Shown: positions 52,523 through 61,576 of the stretch, one piece after another | How positions within the stretch are numbered: the first letter of the stretch is position 1 | Layout: every line of letters starts with the position of its first letter | NCBI RefSeq assembly: GCF_001642835.1 | Contig: NZ_LXEI01000008.1 | Span: forward strand, 1-64,000 | DNA from: Pseudotamlana agarivorans | GTDB taxonomy: Bacteria; Bacteroidota; Bacteroidia; Flavobacteriales; Flavobacteriaceae | DNA: 64,000 bases | Direction of reading: 5' to 3' | Notes under the pieces: generated by a model | The model's database searches: none | What the model was told of the DNA's origin: nothing | What the model saw: the letters and a program-made list of their open reading frames with translations, nothing else | Made by a program: the position numbers and the translations under genes

Positions 52523-53119
52523 TTATTTTTTCTTATCCAAATGTTTCCCTGCAGGTATATTCATTTTATCGGTAAGCTTAGAAATTTGCTTTAAATCGAT
52601 ATCACCTGTAAGAGAAACCACTACAGTTTCAATATCTCGATTTTCACCATTAACTTCTACCCCTTGATTCTTAAGCACTTTATCCACGCCATTTACAAAA
52701 ATTAGAAGCTCTTTAACATGGTCTGAATCTTTACCTTCCTTAACATAGAACTTAACATCGGTACCTTCGTCCTTAACCTCCATGAGCTCTTCTAAACTGT
52801 TTGATCTTGAAGACACCCATTTAGAGATATCTCCCGCAATACCTTTATTAGCTGTTACAATCGTTTTAAAACTGGTGATACTTTTAACCATATCCATGTA
52901 TGCTTCGGCCTCTGGGTCATCGACATTAATGCCCATTTTTGCAATCATCTGAAACATTTTTGGCTTGATTGAAACATAGGTCACTTCTGTATTATCGCTA
53001 TATTTTTCAAAAATATCGCTTTGCGCCCATCCAGATAATGGCCATAACACTACCGCAAATAGCAGTACTAAAAATTTATTTTTCATAGTTTTTGTATTTA
53101 TGTGATTTGAAGTTTTCAT
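52523..53119 (-). CDS. DUF4252 exported protein
   Basis: 198 residues if it starts at the ATG at 53119 (4-base overlap with the anti-sigma stop); a Met at 53086 (MKNKFLVLLFAVVLWPLSG) gives a more ordinary signal peptide. EVTYVSIKPKMFQMIAKMGI and VKELLIFVNGVDKVLKNQGV followed by DIETVVVSLTGDIDLKQISK are the DUF4252 core. It has no lipobox Cys, unlike the neighbouring paralogue. It probably works in the periplasm under control of the sigma factor; its action is unknown. Confidence 0.8.
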   Translation of the reverse strand: MKTSNHINTKTMKNKFLVLLFAVVLWPLSGWAQSDIFEKYSDNTEVTYVSIKPKMFQMIAKMGINVDDPEAEAYMDMVKSITSFKTIVTANKGIAGDISKWVSSRSNSLEELMEVKDEGTDVKFYVKEGKDSDHVKELLIFVNGVDKVLKNQGVEVNGENRDIETVVVSLTGDIDLKQISKLTDKMNIPAGKHLDKKK

Positions 53120-53601
53120 TTTTTCTCTTTTTTAAATATTATTTGTGTGGCATTTTCCATTTCATTCAGATAATTTAAAGTTGAAGTCCCTTTATTGACT
53201 TCATCTAAATAACCTACTGTTGAGGCGCCTTGATTAAACTTTGTTGAAATCATTTCTAACGACTTTGACACTTCCATAAAGGCCAACTCAGGATCGTTAA
53301 AAGTACCTAAGTCTTGATTTTTAGTTCGATTCCCCAGATAAAAACCTAAAAGCAATACTACCGTAGCCGCAACAGCCGTAAGCCATTTATAAGGAATAAC
53401 CGGTGTCTTTTTTAAAGGCAATGCTTTGTTAAAAGTTTCCTGCTGATTTACCGAAAAATAGGTGAAAAGTGATTTATAAACCTCTAAATGTTCGGGAACA
53501 TCAGATTCGGTAAAAAAACGTTTTAACTCCTGTTCCTCGGCTATAGAAGTTTCGCCATTTTCATATTTTTCTACTAATTTTTCTATCTTATTTAATACCA
53601 T
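53116..53601 (-). CDS. Putative anti-sigma factor with one membrane segment
   Basis: 161 residues. The N-terminal 80 residues are cytoplasmic and acidic (MVLNKIEKLVEKYENGETSI, EEQELKRFF), as in anti-sigma domains that hold an ECF sigma. A single membrane helix, WLTAVAATVVLLLGFYLGN, follows, then a periplasmic tail with a repeat-like NKGTSTLNYLNEMENA. It overlaps the sigma gene by 14 bases. Its role is inferred from layout and topology, not from a specific motif. Confidence 0.7.
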   Translation of the reverse strand: MVLNKIEKLVEKYENGETSIAEEQELKRFFTESDVPEHLEVYKSLFTYFSVNQQETFNKALPLKKTPVIPYKWLTAVAATVVLLLGFYLGNRTKNQDLGTFNDPELAFMEVSKSLEMISTKFNQGASTVGYLDEVNKGTSTLNYLNEMENATQIIFKKEKK

Positions 53602-54097
53602 AATTATGCGTATTAGTCAGTTTTTCTCTAATTGTTTTTCTTGCTCTCGATAAAGCCACCCGTACTGCTGTGGGATTCATATCTAGTATTTTAGAAATTT
53701 CATCAAAATCGTAAGCTTCAATATCCCGTAGCTGAACGATTAAACGTTGTTGCTCTGGTAGTTGTTCCATAATTTTTTCAACCCAATGCAGACTATCATT
53801 CAACTCCACTTGCTTTTGAACCCCAACCTGTTTGTCTTCATAATTGCTATGCACAATTTTTAGGTTTTGCGACTGCTTCGATTTCAACTTATCATAACAA
53901 TAATTTTTAGTCATCGTCATCGAAAAAGCCTCTACATTTTTATAGGCTGGGATTTTAGACTTATTATTCCATAATTTGATAAGAACCTCTTGGGTGGCAT
54001 CTTCGGCTTCTTCCGTAGAAACCAATAAGCGTTTAGCCATACGAAACAACTTATCTTTAAATGGTGATACTAAATCTAAAAACTCCTTTTGGTTCAT
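53588..54097 (-). CDS. ECF-type RNA polymerase sigma factor
   Basis: 169 residues. Region 2 is FKDKLFRMAKRLLVSTEEAE followed by DATQEVLIKLWNN, the D-A-x-Q-E-V core motif. Region 4 has LPEQQRLIVQLRDIEAYDFD and EISKILDMNPTAVRVALSRA, the helix-turn-helix. It heads a four-gene leftward operon with an anti-sigma and two DUF4252 genes, so autoregulation is likely. The 272-base gap to the divergent peptidase gene (54098-54369) holds both promoters, but no clear -7 box was seen. Confidence 0.92.
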   Translation of the reverse strand: MNQKEFLDLVSPFKDKLFRMAKRLLVSTEEAEDATQEVLIKLWNNKSKIPAYKNVEAFSMTMTKNYCYDKLKSKQSQNLKIVHSNYEDKQVGVQKQVELNDSLHWVEKIMEQLPEQQRLIVQLRDIEAYDFDEISKILDMNPTAVRVALSRARKTIREKLTNTHNYGIK

Positions 54098-54369
54098 TTT
54101 TGGTTTTCGTTATCAAAAAAAACAGTTTTTTTATGCTTTCTGTTATTACGACGAGTTAACGATCGTTTTGTTACATAGCAAAAATATTCCCTGTCAAATT
54201 TAGCTCCAACTTAAGCAATAAGTATCAGCTTTTATTAGTTCTATTCAAATCTAATTTAGTTTTCCTTTTGCTATATTATTTTAAGTAACAGTAACATTAT
54301 ATTTTTTATTACTCGATTTTGTAAGTAATTTAGCTAATTATTTACCAACTATTTTATTTACCAAACTTT

Positions 54370-55917
54370 ATGTACATTTTAAAACACTTCCCTCGACTTT
54401 TATTTTTTATTCTATGCTTCAATATAGTACTTACTAGCTGCTCCAAAGAAGATACACCTCCAACTCCCGATCCTGAAGAAGAACTACCTACTCCAGAAGA
54501 GGAAGGTCCTGTTGTATTACAAAATGAAGTGAATGATTTTGTTTGGTTGGGTTTGAATGAAATTTATTTGTGGCAGGATGAAATTCCAAATTTAGCAGAT
54601 GACAAGTTTTCTAACACAGATGATTATTATAAATTTCTTAACACTTACAATTCCCCTGAAAGTTTATTTGAAGACTTGCTTTATAACCGTAGTGATGTTG
54701 ATAAATTTAGCGAAATTGTAACAGACTACAACGACCTTGAAAACTATCTACAAGGAAACTCAAACTCAAATGGTTTAGATTTCAGATTATATAGAATAGA
54801 TGATTTCTCTAATGACATTATTGGAGTTGTAAGATATGTTGCCAATAATTCTGATGCAGCAACAAAGGACATTAAAAGAGGTGATTTTTTTATAAGCGTT
54901 GATGGCCAACAATTAACTATTGACAATTATGTTAATTTACTCTTTGGAGCAAACAATACCTATAGCCTTGGCATGGCAACGATTTCTAATGGTTCTATAA
55001 TGCCTATTAACAAATCGGTTTCATTAACAAAAACAGATTTTTCTGAAGACCCAATTCTTATTAATAAAGTTATTGAAACCAATGGGATTAAGGTAGGCTA
55101 CATGATGTTGAACCAATTTATTAATACTACTGAAAATAATCTGAACTCAAAATTTGCAGATTTAAAAGCCCAAGGCGTTACAGAACTTGTATTAGACTTA
55201 CGATATAACGGGGGTGGCCATGGCAGCACAGCTTTAGCTTTAAGCAGCATGATTACCGGTCAATTTAAAGACGACATTTTTTACCATAACATATGGAATA
55301 CAAAATATCAGTCTTATTGGGAAGATACTGATCCTGAATTTCTAATAAATCGTTTTTCAGATAAATTAAATGATGGTACCGCTATTAATTCATTACATCT
55401 TAACAAAGTGTATATTTTAACAACATCTAATTCAGCTTCATCTAGCGAATTAGTTATTAATGGTCTTAATCCTTATATTGATGTTGTGCAAATAGGAACT
55501 ACTACTTTTGGAAAATACGTAGGGTCTATAACTGTATATGATTCTCCAAGTTTCTTTTCCAAAACTGACATTAACCCGAACCATACCTACGCAATGCAGC
55601 CCATAATATTAAAAGCAGTAAATTCCATTGGTGTGTCTGATTATTTCAATGGTATAACTCCCGACTACACCATTACATATCAAACAAATTCGGGAAGTCA
55701 GGTTGAAGGAGAAAACATTTTAAATCTTGGTATTCTAGGTGATGAAAGCGAACCTTTCCTAGCAAAAGCATTATCTTTAATTGCCAGTGGCACTGCCAAA
55801 ACTAATTATGATAAACTTAGTGAAATTAAGGGATTAGATGTTGAACCTATCGCCAACACTAAAGAATTCTCTCCATTTGGAAAGGAAATGATTCCTATAA
55901 TAGAAACAATTGATTAA
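54370..55917 (+). CDS. S41 family peptidase lipoprotein (tandem copy 1)
   Basis: 515 residues. A lipoprotein signal ends at IVLTSC (about residue 24), and a Pro/Glu-rich spacer PPTPDPEEELPTPEEEGP follows. NDFVWLGLNEIYLWQDEIPN is the family N-terminus, RGDFFISVDGQQLTIDNY is PDZ-like, and VTELVLDLRYNGGG and SNSASSSELVINGL (catalytic Ser near residue 355) with GKYVGS (Lys) form the active site. It is a C-terminal-processing-like protease exposed at the periplasmic or outer face. It is a paralogue of the next gene, 3 bases apart. Confidence 0.88.
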   Translation: MYILKHFPRLLFFILCFNIVLTSCSKEDTPPTPDPEEELPTPEEEGPVVLQNEVNDFVWLGLNEIYLWQDEIPNLADDKFSNTDDYYKFLNTYNSPESLFEDLLYNRSDVDKFSEIVTDYNDLENYLQGNSNSNGLDFRLYRIDDFSNDIIGVVRYVANNSDAATKDIKRGDFFISVDGQQLTIDNYVNLLFGANNTYSLGMATISNGSIMPINKSVSLTKTDFSEDPILINKVIETNGIKVGYMMLNQFINTTENNLNSKFADLKAQGVTELVLDLRYNGGGHGSTALALSSMITGQFKDDIFYHNIWNTKYQSYWEDTDPEFLINRFSDKLNDGTAINSLHLNKVYILTTSNSASSSELVINGLNPYIDVVQIGTTTFGKYVGSITVYDSPSFFSKTDINPNHTYAMQPIILKAVNSIGVSDYFNGITPDYTITYQTNSGSQVEGENILNLGILGDESEPFLAKALSLIASGTAKTNYDKLSEIKGLDVEPIANTKEFSPFGKEMIPIIETID

Positions 55918-55920
55918 TTA

Positions 55921-57384
55921 ATGAAAACATTAAAAACCTCCATATTATTATTACTAATAGCTTTATTAAACATCAGTTGTTTTGAAGATTTAGATGATCA
56001 ACCTATTACCACCAGTGAAATAAATGATTTTGTATGGAGCGGTATGAATCTCTTTTATTTGTATAAAGATGATGTTCCCGATTTAGCAAACAACCGTTTT
56101 GCAAATAATGAAGCCTACGTTAATTATTTAAATGGATTTTCTAGACCTGAAGACCTATTTGAAAGCTTAATTTATGAACGCCCGACTGTAGATCGCTTTA
56201 GTTGGATTGTGGATGATTTTATTGCTTTAGAAGAATCTTTTCAAGGCGTGAGCATCACCAATGGCATGGAGTTTCAGCTGTATCGCTTTTCAAGTGCTTC
56301 CTCGTCGCTTTTTGGAGTGGTTACTTATGTACTTCCTGATACCCATGCTCAAAGCAAGGGGGTTGCCCGCGGTGATATTTTTTATGCGGTTGATGGCACA
56401 AGTCTTAATACTGGCAATTATTTACAGCTATTAAATCAGTCAAGCTACACCATAGATCTTGGTGAGTATAACACCAATGATACCGACGACACCTCTGATG
56501 ATAGCATCACGCCAATAAACAAAAGTATTTCACTAACGAAGACACAGTACGATGAAAATCCTGTTTATATTCAAAAAGTTATAGAACAAAGCCAAAGAAA
56601 AATTGGCTATTTAATGTATAATGCCTTCACGGGAACCGACGCTTATAATCAAGCTTTAAATCAAGCTTTTGGTACTTTTAAGAGTGCAGGTGTAAGCGAT
56701 TTAGTTTTAGATTTACGCTACAATTCTGGTGGCTCGGTAAATAGCGCCATTTTACTTTCTAGTATGATTACAGGACAGTTTAACGGAGACATATTCTGTA
56801 CCGAGCAATGGAATTCTGAAATCCAAGCTACTTTAGAGCAGGAAGCCCCAGAACAACTCATTAACCGTTTTGTAAACAGTCTTAACGGCTCTTCTCTTAA
56901 TAGTTTAAACCTTTCTAAGGTATATGTGCTTACCACCGGTAGAAGTGCTTCGGCAAGTGAACTGGTGATAAATGGTTTAAAGCCCTACATCCAAGTCATT
57001 CAAATAGGAACGACAACCGCTGGAAAATATCAAGCATCAACAACTTTATATGACTCTCCAGATTTTGGCCGTCAAGGGGCCAATCCAGCACATACTTATG
57101 CCATGCAACCCCTTATTTACAAATCCTTAAATGCAGATGGTGAAACCGATTATTTTAACGGTCTAACCCCTGCAATTGAATTGGGAGAACAGGTGACTAA
57201 CATGGGGGTTTTAGGTGATGTTAACGAACCGCTTCTATCTGCTGCCTTATCCACCATTACAGGAATAGCTAAAAAAGCACCATCTAAAACCTATCCACTT
57301 GAAATGATTAATAGCAGTGACGCTTTTAAAACCGTGCAACCAGGTATGCATGTGAATAAACCATTATCTTCAATACTCAAATAA
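55921..57384 (+). CDS. S41 family peptidase lipoprotein (tandem copy 2)
   Basis: 487 residues. Signal MKTLKTSILLLLIALLNISC ends in a lipobox Cys. The domain order is as in the upstream copy: NDFVWSGMNLFYLYKDDVPD, PDZ-like GVARGDIFYAVDGTSLNTGN, VSDLVLDLRYNSGGSVNSA, GRSASASELVINGLKPYIQV (Ser near 342) and AGKYQAST (Lys). Copy 2 lacks the acidic Pro/Glu spacer of copy 1. Tandem duplication is likely. The Dph6-like gene starts 11 bases downstream. Confidence 0.88.
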   Translation: MKTLKTSILLLLIALLNISCFEDLDDQPITTSEINDFVWSGMNLFYLYKDDVPDLANNRFANNEAYVNYLNGFSRPEDLFESLIYERPTVDRFSWIVDDFIALEESFQGVSITNGMEFQLYRFSSASSSLFGVVTYVLPDTHAQSKGVARGDIFYAVDGTSLNTGNYLQLLNQSSYTIDLGEYNTNDTDDTSDDSITPINKSISLTKTQYDENPVYIQKVIEQSQRKIGYLMYNAFTGTDAYNQALNQAFGTFKSAGVSDLVLDLRYNSGGSVNSAILLSSMITGQFNGDIFCTEQWNSEIQATLEQEAPEQLINRFVNSLNGSSLNSLNLSKVYVLTTGRSASASELVINGLKPYIQVIQIGTTTAGKYQASTTLYDSPDFGRQGANPAHTYAMQPLIYKSLNADGETDYFNGLTPAIELGEQVTNMGVLGDVNEPLLSAALSTITGIAKKAPSKTYPLEMINSSDAFKTVQPGMHVNKPLSSILK

Positions 57385-57394
57385 ATCTTAAATT

Positions 57395-58123
57395 TTGAAT
57401 ACGCATAAAATCTACTTCAATTGGAGCTCTGGAAAAGACTCTGCTTTAGCATTATATCATTTATTACAAGATGAAAATTACGCGATTGATGCCTTAATCA
57501 CTACCGTGAACAGTCATTATAATCGGGTATCGATGCATGGCTTAAGAAAAGAACTTTTACAAGCTCAAACTGATGCGATTAACATTCCTGCGCGACTTAT
57601 TGAACTTCCTGAAATGCCTAGCATGGAAGTTTATGAGCAAAAAATGAAAGAAACGGTTACCCAACTTAAAAACGAAGGGTTTACACACAGTGCTTTTGGC
57701 GATATTTTTTTAGAGGATTTACGTGTTTACAGAGAAAATCAATTGGCTAAACAAGGGTTTAAAGCTGTTTTTCCTATTTGGAAACGGGATACTAAAGCCC
57801 TTTTAAATGAATTTTTAGATTTAGGTTTTAAAACCATTATTGTTTGTGCCAACTCTAAATATTTTGGCGAAGACTTTGTGGGTACCGTAATTGATAAAGA
57901 CTTTATTGCTAACCTACCAGAAGGCGTAGATCCATGCGGTGAAAATGGCGAGTTTCACACCTTTTGCTTCGACGGACCTATTTTTAATAAACCAATCCCC
58001 TTTACCATTGGTGAAAAAGTGCTAAGAGAATATAACCGACCTAAAACAAATGATGACGATGATAACATCTGCAAAAGTGATTCGGAAAAATATGGTGTTT
58101 GGTATTGTGATTTAATACCATAA
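57395..58123 (+). CDS. Dph6-like PP-loop ATPase (diphthine-ammonia ligase family)
   Basis: 242 residues, starting at TTG. KIYFNWSSGKDSALALYHLL is the PP-loop S-S-G-K-D-S motif. VSMHGLRKELLQAQTDAINI, FGDIFLEDLRVYRENQLAKQ and DPCGENGEFHTFCFDGP (the E-N-G-E-F-H-T motif) are diagnostic of the family. In eukaryotes and archaea it amidates diphthine on EF2, a target bacteria lack, so the bacterial substrate is unknown. It follows the peptidases and is convergent with the B12-receptor genes. Confidence 0.85.
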   Translation: MNTHKIYFNWSSGKDSALALYHLLQDENYAIDALITTVNSHYNRVSMHGLRKELLQAQTDAINIPARLIELPEMPSMEVYEQKMKETVTQLKNEGFTHSAFGDIFLEDLRVYRENQLAKQGFKAVFPIWKRDTKALLNEFLDLGFKTIIVCANSKYFGEDFVGTVIDKDFIANLPEGVDPCGENGEFHTFCFDGPIFNKPIPFTIGEKVLREYNRPKTNDDDDNICKSDSEKYGVWYCDLIP

Positions 58124-58259
58124 AAAAGAGGCTTTCTTAGAAGTCTATTTTACGTCCATCTGAATTTATTTCAGATTCTCATAATCATTGAATTTCAATA
58201 TCAGGAGATTCTATATCGCGTACAGAATGACGTTTGTTTTAACTTTTAAGAAAACCTCT
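58123..58259. terminator. Long inverted repeat between Dph6-like and BtuG-like genes
   Basis: aaaagaggctttcttagaag at 58123-58142 pairs with cttttaagaaaacctct at 58243-58259, enclosing about 100 bases that include tacagaatgacg, a common flavobacterial intergenic motif. It may end transcription from both sides. Confidence 0.55.
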
Positions 58260-58287
58260 AATTAGTAAGGTTTACACCTAAATGATA

Positions 58288-59364
58288 TTAATTAAAATAT
58301 ATTTTAGAAGCTCCTAAAGCCACGCTTACTGTTTCTATTTTAGCTTGAGTTCCTAAATCGTAAACATGTAATTCACTTAAATCTGAAAAATTAGCATCAA
58401 GCAAATAAATATTATCATTTTCTACTTCTAATCCATATAAATAACCTTGAGATTCCACAATTGATGTCGTAGATAGTGAACCAGCGTTTTCATCAATAGT
58501 ATACACTTTTCCATTTGAAGCATAATAAATATCACCATTATTAACAACCATTAATGAAGGATGTTCACCTTCTGCGAACACAATCTCTGAATCTACTTCT
58601 AATGAGCTCGTATTAATAGTAGAAATACTTCCTTCAGTGTTACCAATCACATTCCAGTCGGCATCATAAATGGTTCTTCCTTCAGATAAAACAACTAAAT
58701 TACCTGCACTGTTAAACTCTAATTCATCAGGATTATCTTTTACAGTAATCTCTTGAAGGTTTTCAGTTGCTATATCAATAACCGAAACAATATTATTAGT
58801 AGTATATGCACCTTTATGAGACACAAATAACTTCCCGTCTTTTGCAATAATTCTTTCAGGTCCATTACCAACACTAATTGTACCTTCAACAGCGTAAGTA
58901 CTTAAATCGACTACAGCCACAAAATCGTCAGTGTCATCCGAAGTAGATCCCCAGTTCGTTACATAACCTTTGTTTCCAACAATAGTCATAAATCTAGGTC
59001 CTGATAAACCTTCTGAAATTTCACCTTCATATTCAAAAGTATATCGGTCCACTACTGTAATGGTATTGGTATTATCTACAACGATAAACGCTTTAGAATC
59101 ATTAAAAGCTATAGATTGCAAAAAAGTTCCTAGTTCAAGATCGTTGTTATTTTTTTTAAAAATTAAATTTTCAGAAAACGATAAATCTTCTGAAACAAAA
59201 GACACAGAACCGGTTCCAGCTCCGCTACCTTCACCGCTAATTAAAATACCATTTTCGTATGCGCCTTTTGGTAAGTTGTCACTCCCATCATCATCGTTAG
59301 AACATGAATTAAAAAGTAAAACACTAAAAATAAAAAGTGCTGATAATAATTTATTGATTTTCAT
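58288..59364 (-). CDS. BtuG-like surface beta-propeller lipoprotein (YncE/DUF5074-type)
   Basis: 358 residues. Signal MKINKLLSALFIFSVLLFNSC ends in a lipobox Cys followed by SNDDD, an acidic run as in surface-exposed Bacteroidota lipoproteins. The rest is beta-strand blades of about 45 residues: AFIVVDNTNTITVVDRYTFE, GYVTNWGSTSDDTDDFVAVV, GKLFVSHKGAYTTNNIVSVI and GDIYYASNGKVYTIDENAGS. It ends 4 bases before the BtuB-like gene. In Bacteroides, BtuG is a propeller lipoprotein that hands B12 to BtuB. The same role is inferred here from fold and pairing. Confidence 0.8.
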   Translation of the reverse strand: MKINKLLSALFIFSVLLFNSCSNDDDGSDNLPKGAYENGILISGEGSGAGTGSVSFVSEDLSFSENLIFKKNNNDLELGTFLQSIAFNDSKAFIVVDNTNTITVVDRYTFEYEGEISEGLSGPRFMTIVGNKGYVTNWGSTSDDTDDFVAVVDLSTYAVEGTISVGNGPERIIAKDGKLFVSHKGAYTTNNIVSVIDIATENLQEITVKDNPDELEFNSAGNLVVLSEGRTIYDADWNVIGNTEGSISTINTSSLEVDSEIVFAEGEHPSLMVVNNGDIYYASNGKVYTIDENAGSLSTTSIVESQGYLYGLEVENDNIYLLDANFSDLSELHVYDLGTQAKIETVSVALGASKIYFN

Positions 59365-59367
59365 AAT

Positions 59368-61239
59368 TTAAAAAATATAGTTTATATTAAAATTAAAGTT
59401 TCTATTTGGCATCGGGCGTCTAGGCTGGGTTACATAGTATTTATTAAATACATTATTTACCTTAAGCCCCATTTTTAATTGCTGATTTTGAGTATTTAAA
59501 AGCTTAAAATCTATACCTGTATTAGCAACAAAGTAATGCGGTATTACAAAATCTTCAGAATTACTTGCTGTAGTATACACTTTACCATTATACAACTGCT
59601 GATAAAAAAAACTGAATCTTCTATAGTTGTAGCCTAAATTTCCATTAAATAAATTCTTTGGTACAAATATGACCTGAAGATCGGTGGCACCATCAATGGC
59701 AAGGGTGTAATTATAATTGGCATTTAATACTAATTGATGCTTATTAAAATTCTTTTTATAAGACATAACGACCTCAAGCCCTTTATTAGTGACTTCCGAT
59801 AAGTTTATTGGCACCCAAACGCCTGGTCTATTTGCATCGCCATTAGGCGTCCAAATAATTTTATCTTTTGCCTGGATATAAAAGGCACCAACATCTATTG
59901 AAAACTGGTTGTTTTTATACCCCACTCCCACTTCTGATTGCAAAGCACTTTCGGGAATTAAATCTAGGTTCCCTTGACCTGGCCAATATAAATCGTTGTA
60001 AGTGGGCACTCTATAATTTTTAGACCCATTGGCTCTAATAAAAAAATGATTTAATGGTTTTATTTTTAATCCTAAAGCATACGTAAACGGCACTTGATAA
60101 TCGGAGTTAAAGTCTTTTCTAATTTTAGCATCAAAATATAGGATTCGGTTGATATGCTGGTCGTAAATAAAAGACTGAGAAAACTGTTTTCTGTTTCGTT
60201 TTGTTATTTGATCTGTTTTTCCAAAAGCAGATTCATATTCAGAATAAGAAGATACGGTTGCATGCCACTTGGGTAAACGATAACTCACATTATAATTTAA
60301 CAAATACCGATCTGATAACCCAAAATTGAATGTCTCAGAAGCTTTATCATCAAAATACCTATATTCTTGAAATAAATAAGCCAATTTGGCTTCATGGCTT
60401 AACCTTTTATTTTCGAAAGTGTATACCAATAAATTCCGGTAATTAATATCTTGATACTTATCATTAGCAGACGTCGGGTTTGGTAATTCTCCCGAAAATA
60501 AACGCTCTCCAAAATAGTTTGAACTGTAAAAATTTAGTTTAGAAAACTTCGTTAGCAAGAAAGAACCACTAACATTAAAACCCAAGTTTTCGTATGCGCC
60601 ATTCGTGTTTTTATAATCTGTACCTAATAACGGATAATCATTTTCCGATTGATTATAGGATAGTCCTGCGTTTATAGTCCATTTAGAATTTGAAACTTTT
60701 AATTTATACAAGCTGTTATAAGTATCATAACTCCCCAATGAAGCTATAAACTGATTACTGACAAGCTCATCATTTGAAAATTTCAAATTATCGTTCAAAT
60801 GAATCGTACCACCTATGGCTCCAGAACCATATTCTAAACTTCCACCGCCACTTCGAATATCAATAGCATCAAATAAACTAACCGTTAAAGAATTAAACCC
60901 TGTTTGCCCATTGTTAATGGAGTTAATATTAATACCATTCCAAATAACAGCAGTGTTGGAAGCGCTAGTACCCCTAAAACTAGCCGTACTAGTTCCTCCT
61001 GCCCCATATTCTTTAATGTATAAAGGAGAATTAAAACGTAACAAAGCGCTAAAGGATTCTAAATTGTTTACAATTATGGAATCGTTTAATGTTTCAACTT
61101 TATAACCTGCTGAATGATTTGTTAATTTTCTATCTGATACAATAACGACTTCACCTAAACGATTAACCAGGCTATCGTTTTGAGCAACACCATGAAACCA
61201 GACAAAAAACAATAATGTTTTAAAAAAGATTTTTTTCAT
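59368..61239 (-). CDS. btuB: TonB-dependent cobalamin receptor (BtuB-like)
   Basis: 623 residues. A signal peptide ends near GVAQ, and EVVIVSD is a likely TonB box. The plug shows SFRGTSASNTAVIWNGININ and LFDAIDIRSGGGSLEYGSGA, then a 22-strand-type barrel ends in NFNFNINYIF with the aromatic last residue. Its mRNA carries a cobalamin riboswitch, which supports B12 or another corrinoid as the substrate. The BtuG-like gene is immediately downstream and probably cotranscribed. Confidence 0.88.
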   Translation of the reverse strand: MKKIFFKTLLFFVWFHGVAQNDSLVNRLGEVVIVSDRKLTNHSAGYKVETLNDSIIVNNLESFSALLRFNSPLYIKEYGAGGTSTASFRGTSASNTAVIWNGININSINNGQTGFNSLTVSLFDAIDIRSGGGSLEYGSGAIGGTIHLNDNLKFSNDELVSNQFIASLGSYDTYNSLYKLKVSNSKWTINAGLSYNQSENDYPLLGTDYKNTNGAYENLGFNVSGSFLLTKFSKLNFYSSNYFGERLFSGELPNPTSANDKYQDINYRNLLVYTFENKRLSHEAKLAYLFQEYRYFDDKASETFNFGLSDRYLLNYNVSYRLPKWHATVSSYSEYESAFGKTDQITKRNRKQFSQSFIYDQHINRILYFDAKIRKDFNSDYQVPFTYALGLKIKPLNHFFIRANGSKNYRVPTYNDLYWPGQGNLDLIPESALQSEVGVGYKNNQFSIDVGAFYIQAKDKIIWTPNGDANRPGVWVPINLSEVTNKGLEVVMSYKKNFNKHQLVLNANYNYTLAIDGATDLQVIFVPKNLFNGNLGYNYRRFSFFYQQLYNGKVYTTASNSEDFVIPHYFVANTGIDFKLLNTQNQQLKMGLKVNNVFNKYYVTQPRRPMPNRNFNFNINYIF

Positions 61240-61283
61240 AATAACTAAACCTTTATCCCGAAAGTTTTATTTTTTTGTTATGA

Positions 61284-61486
61284 AAATGGCAGGTCTCCTG
61301 ACTTGCGTCTCCGTGTTGGTCTTCCCAAAGTTATCATGGCGCAGCAAATTATATTTGCTTTGGCAATCTCATACCTCAGTGACATTAAAGTGTAACACGA
61401 ATCTCTTTTAAAGAGATACCCAATAAATTGGGTACTAAGCTTACAGTTGCGGGAACAGTTCTGGATTTTAACCAGATTCCCTTTTA
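61284..61486 (-). promoter_or_regulatory. Cobalamin riboswitch upstream of btuB
   Basis: On the minus strand I read gggaatctggttaaaatcc, then cccgcaactgtaa, two hairpins, and near the end agtcaggagacctgcc, the conserved B12-box-containing 3' half. It lies between a TACATTTG box and the btuB start. Transcription in the presence of adenosylcobalamin should be reduced. Confidence 0.92.
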
Positions 61487-61554
61487 ATCGATAATGATAG
61501 TATTCTTATTCATTGTGAAGCATACTAAATTTGCTATCGAACCAAAATTCGCTG

Positions 61555-61562
61555 CAAATGTA
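61555..61562 (-). promoter_or_regulatory. Putative -7 box for the btuB transcript
   Basis: TACATTTG on the minus strand fits TANNTTTG and sits just before the riboswitch, about 75 bases from its start. It is also only 15 bases beyond the stop of the BtuF-like gene. Confidence 0.45.
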
Positions 61563-61576
61563 TAGTATTTTATTTA

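Noticed and set aside
61240-61576. Small gene in the btuB leader
   Set aside because: The region is accounted for by the cobalamin riboswitch and its promoter.
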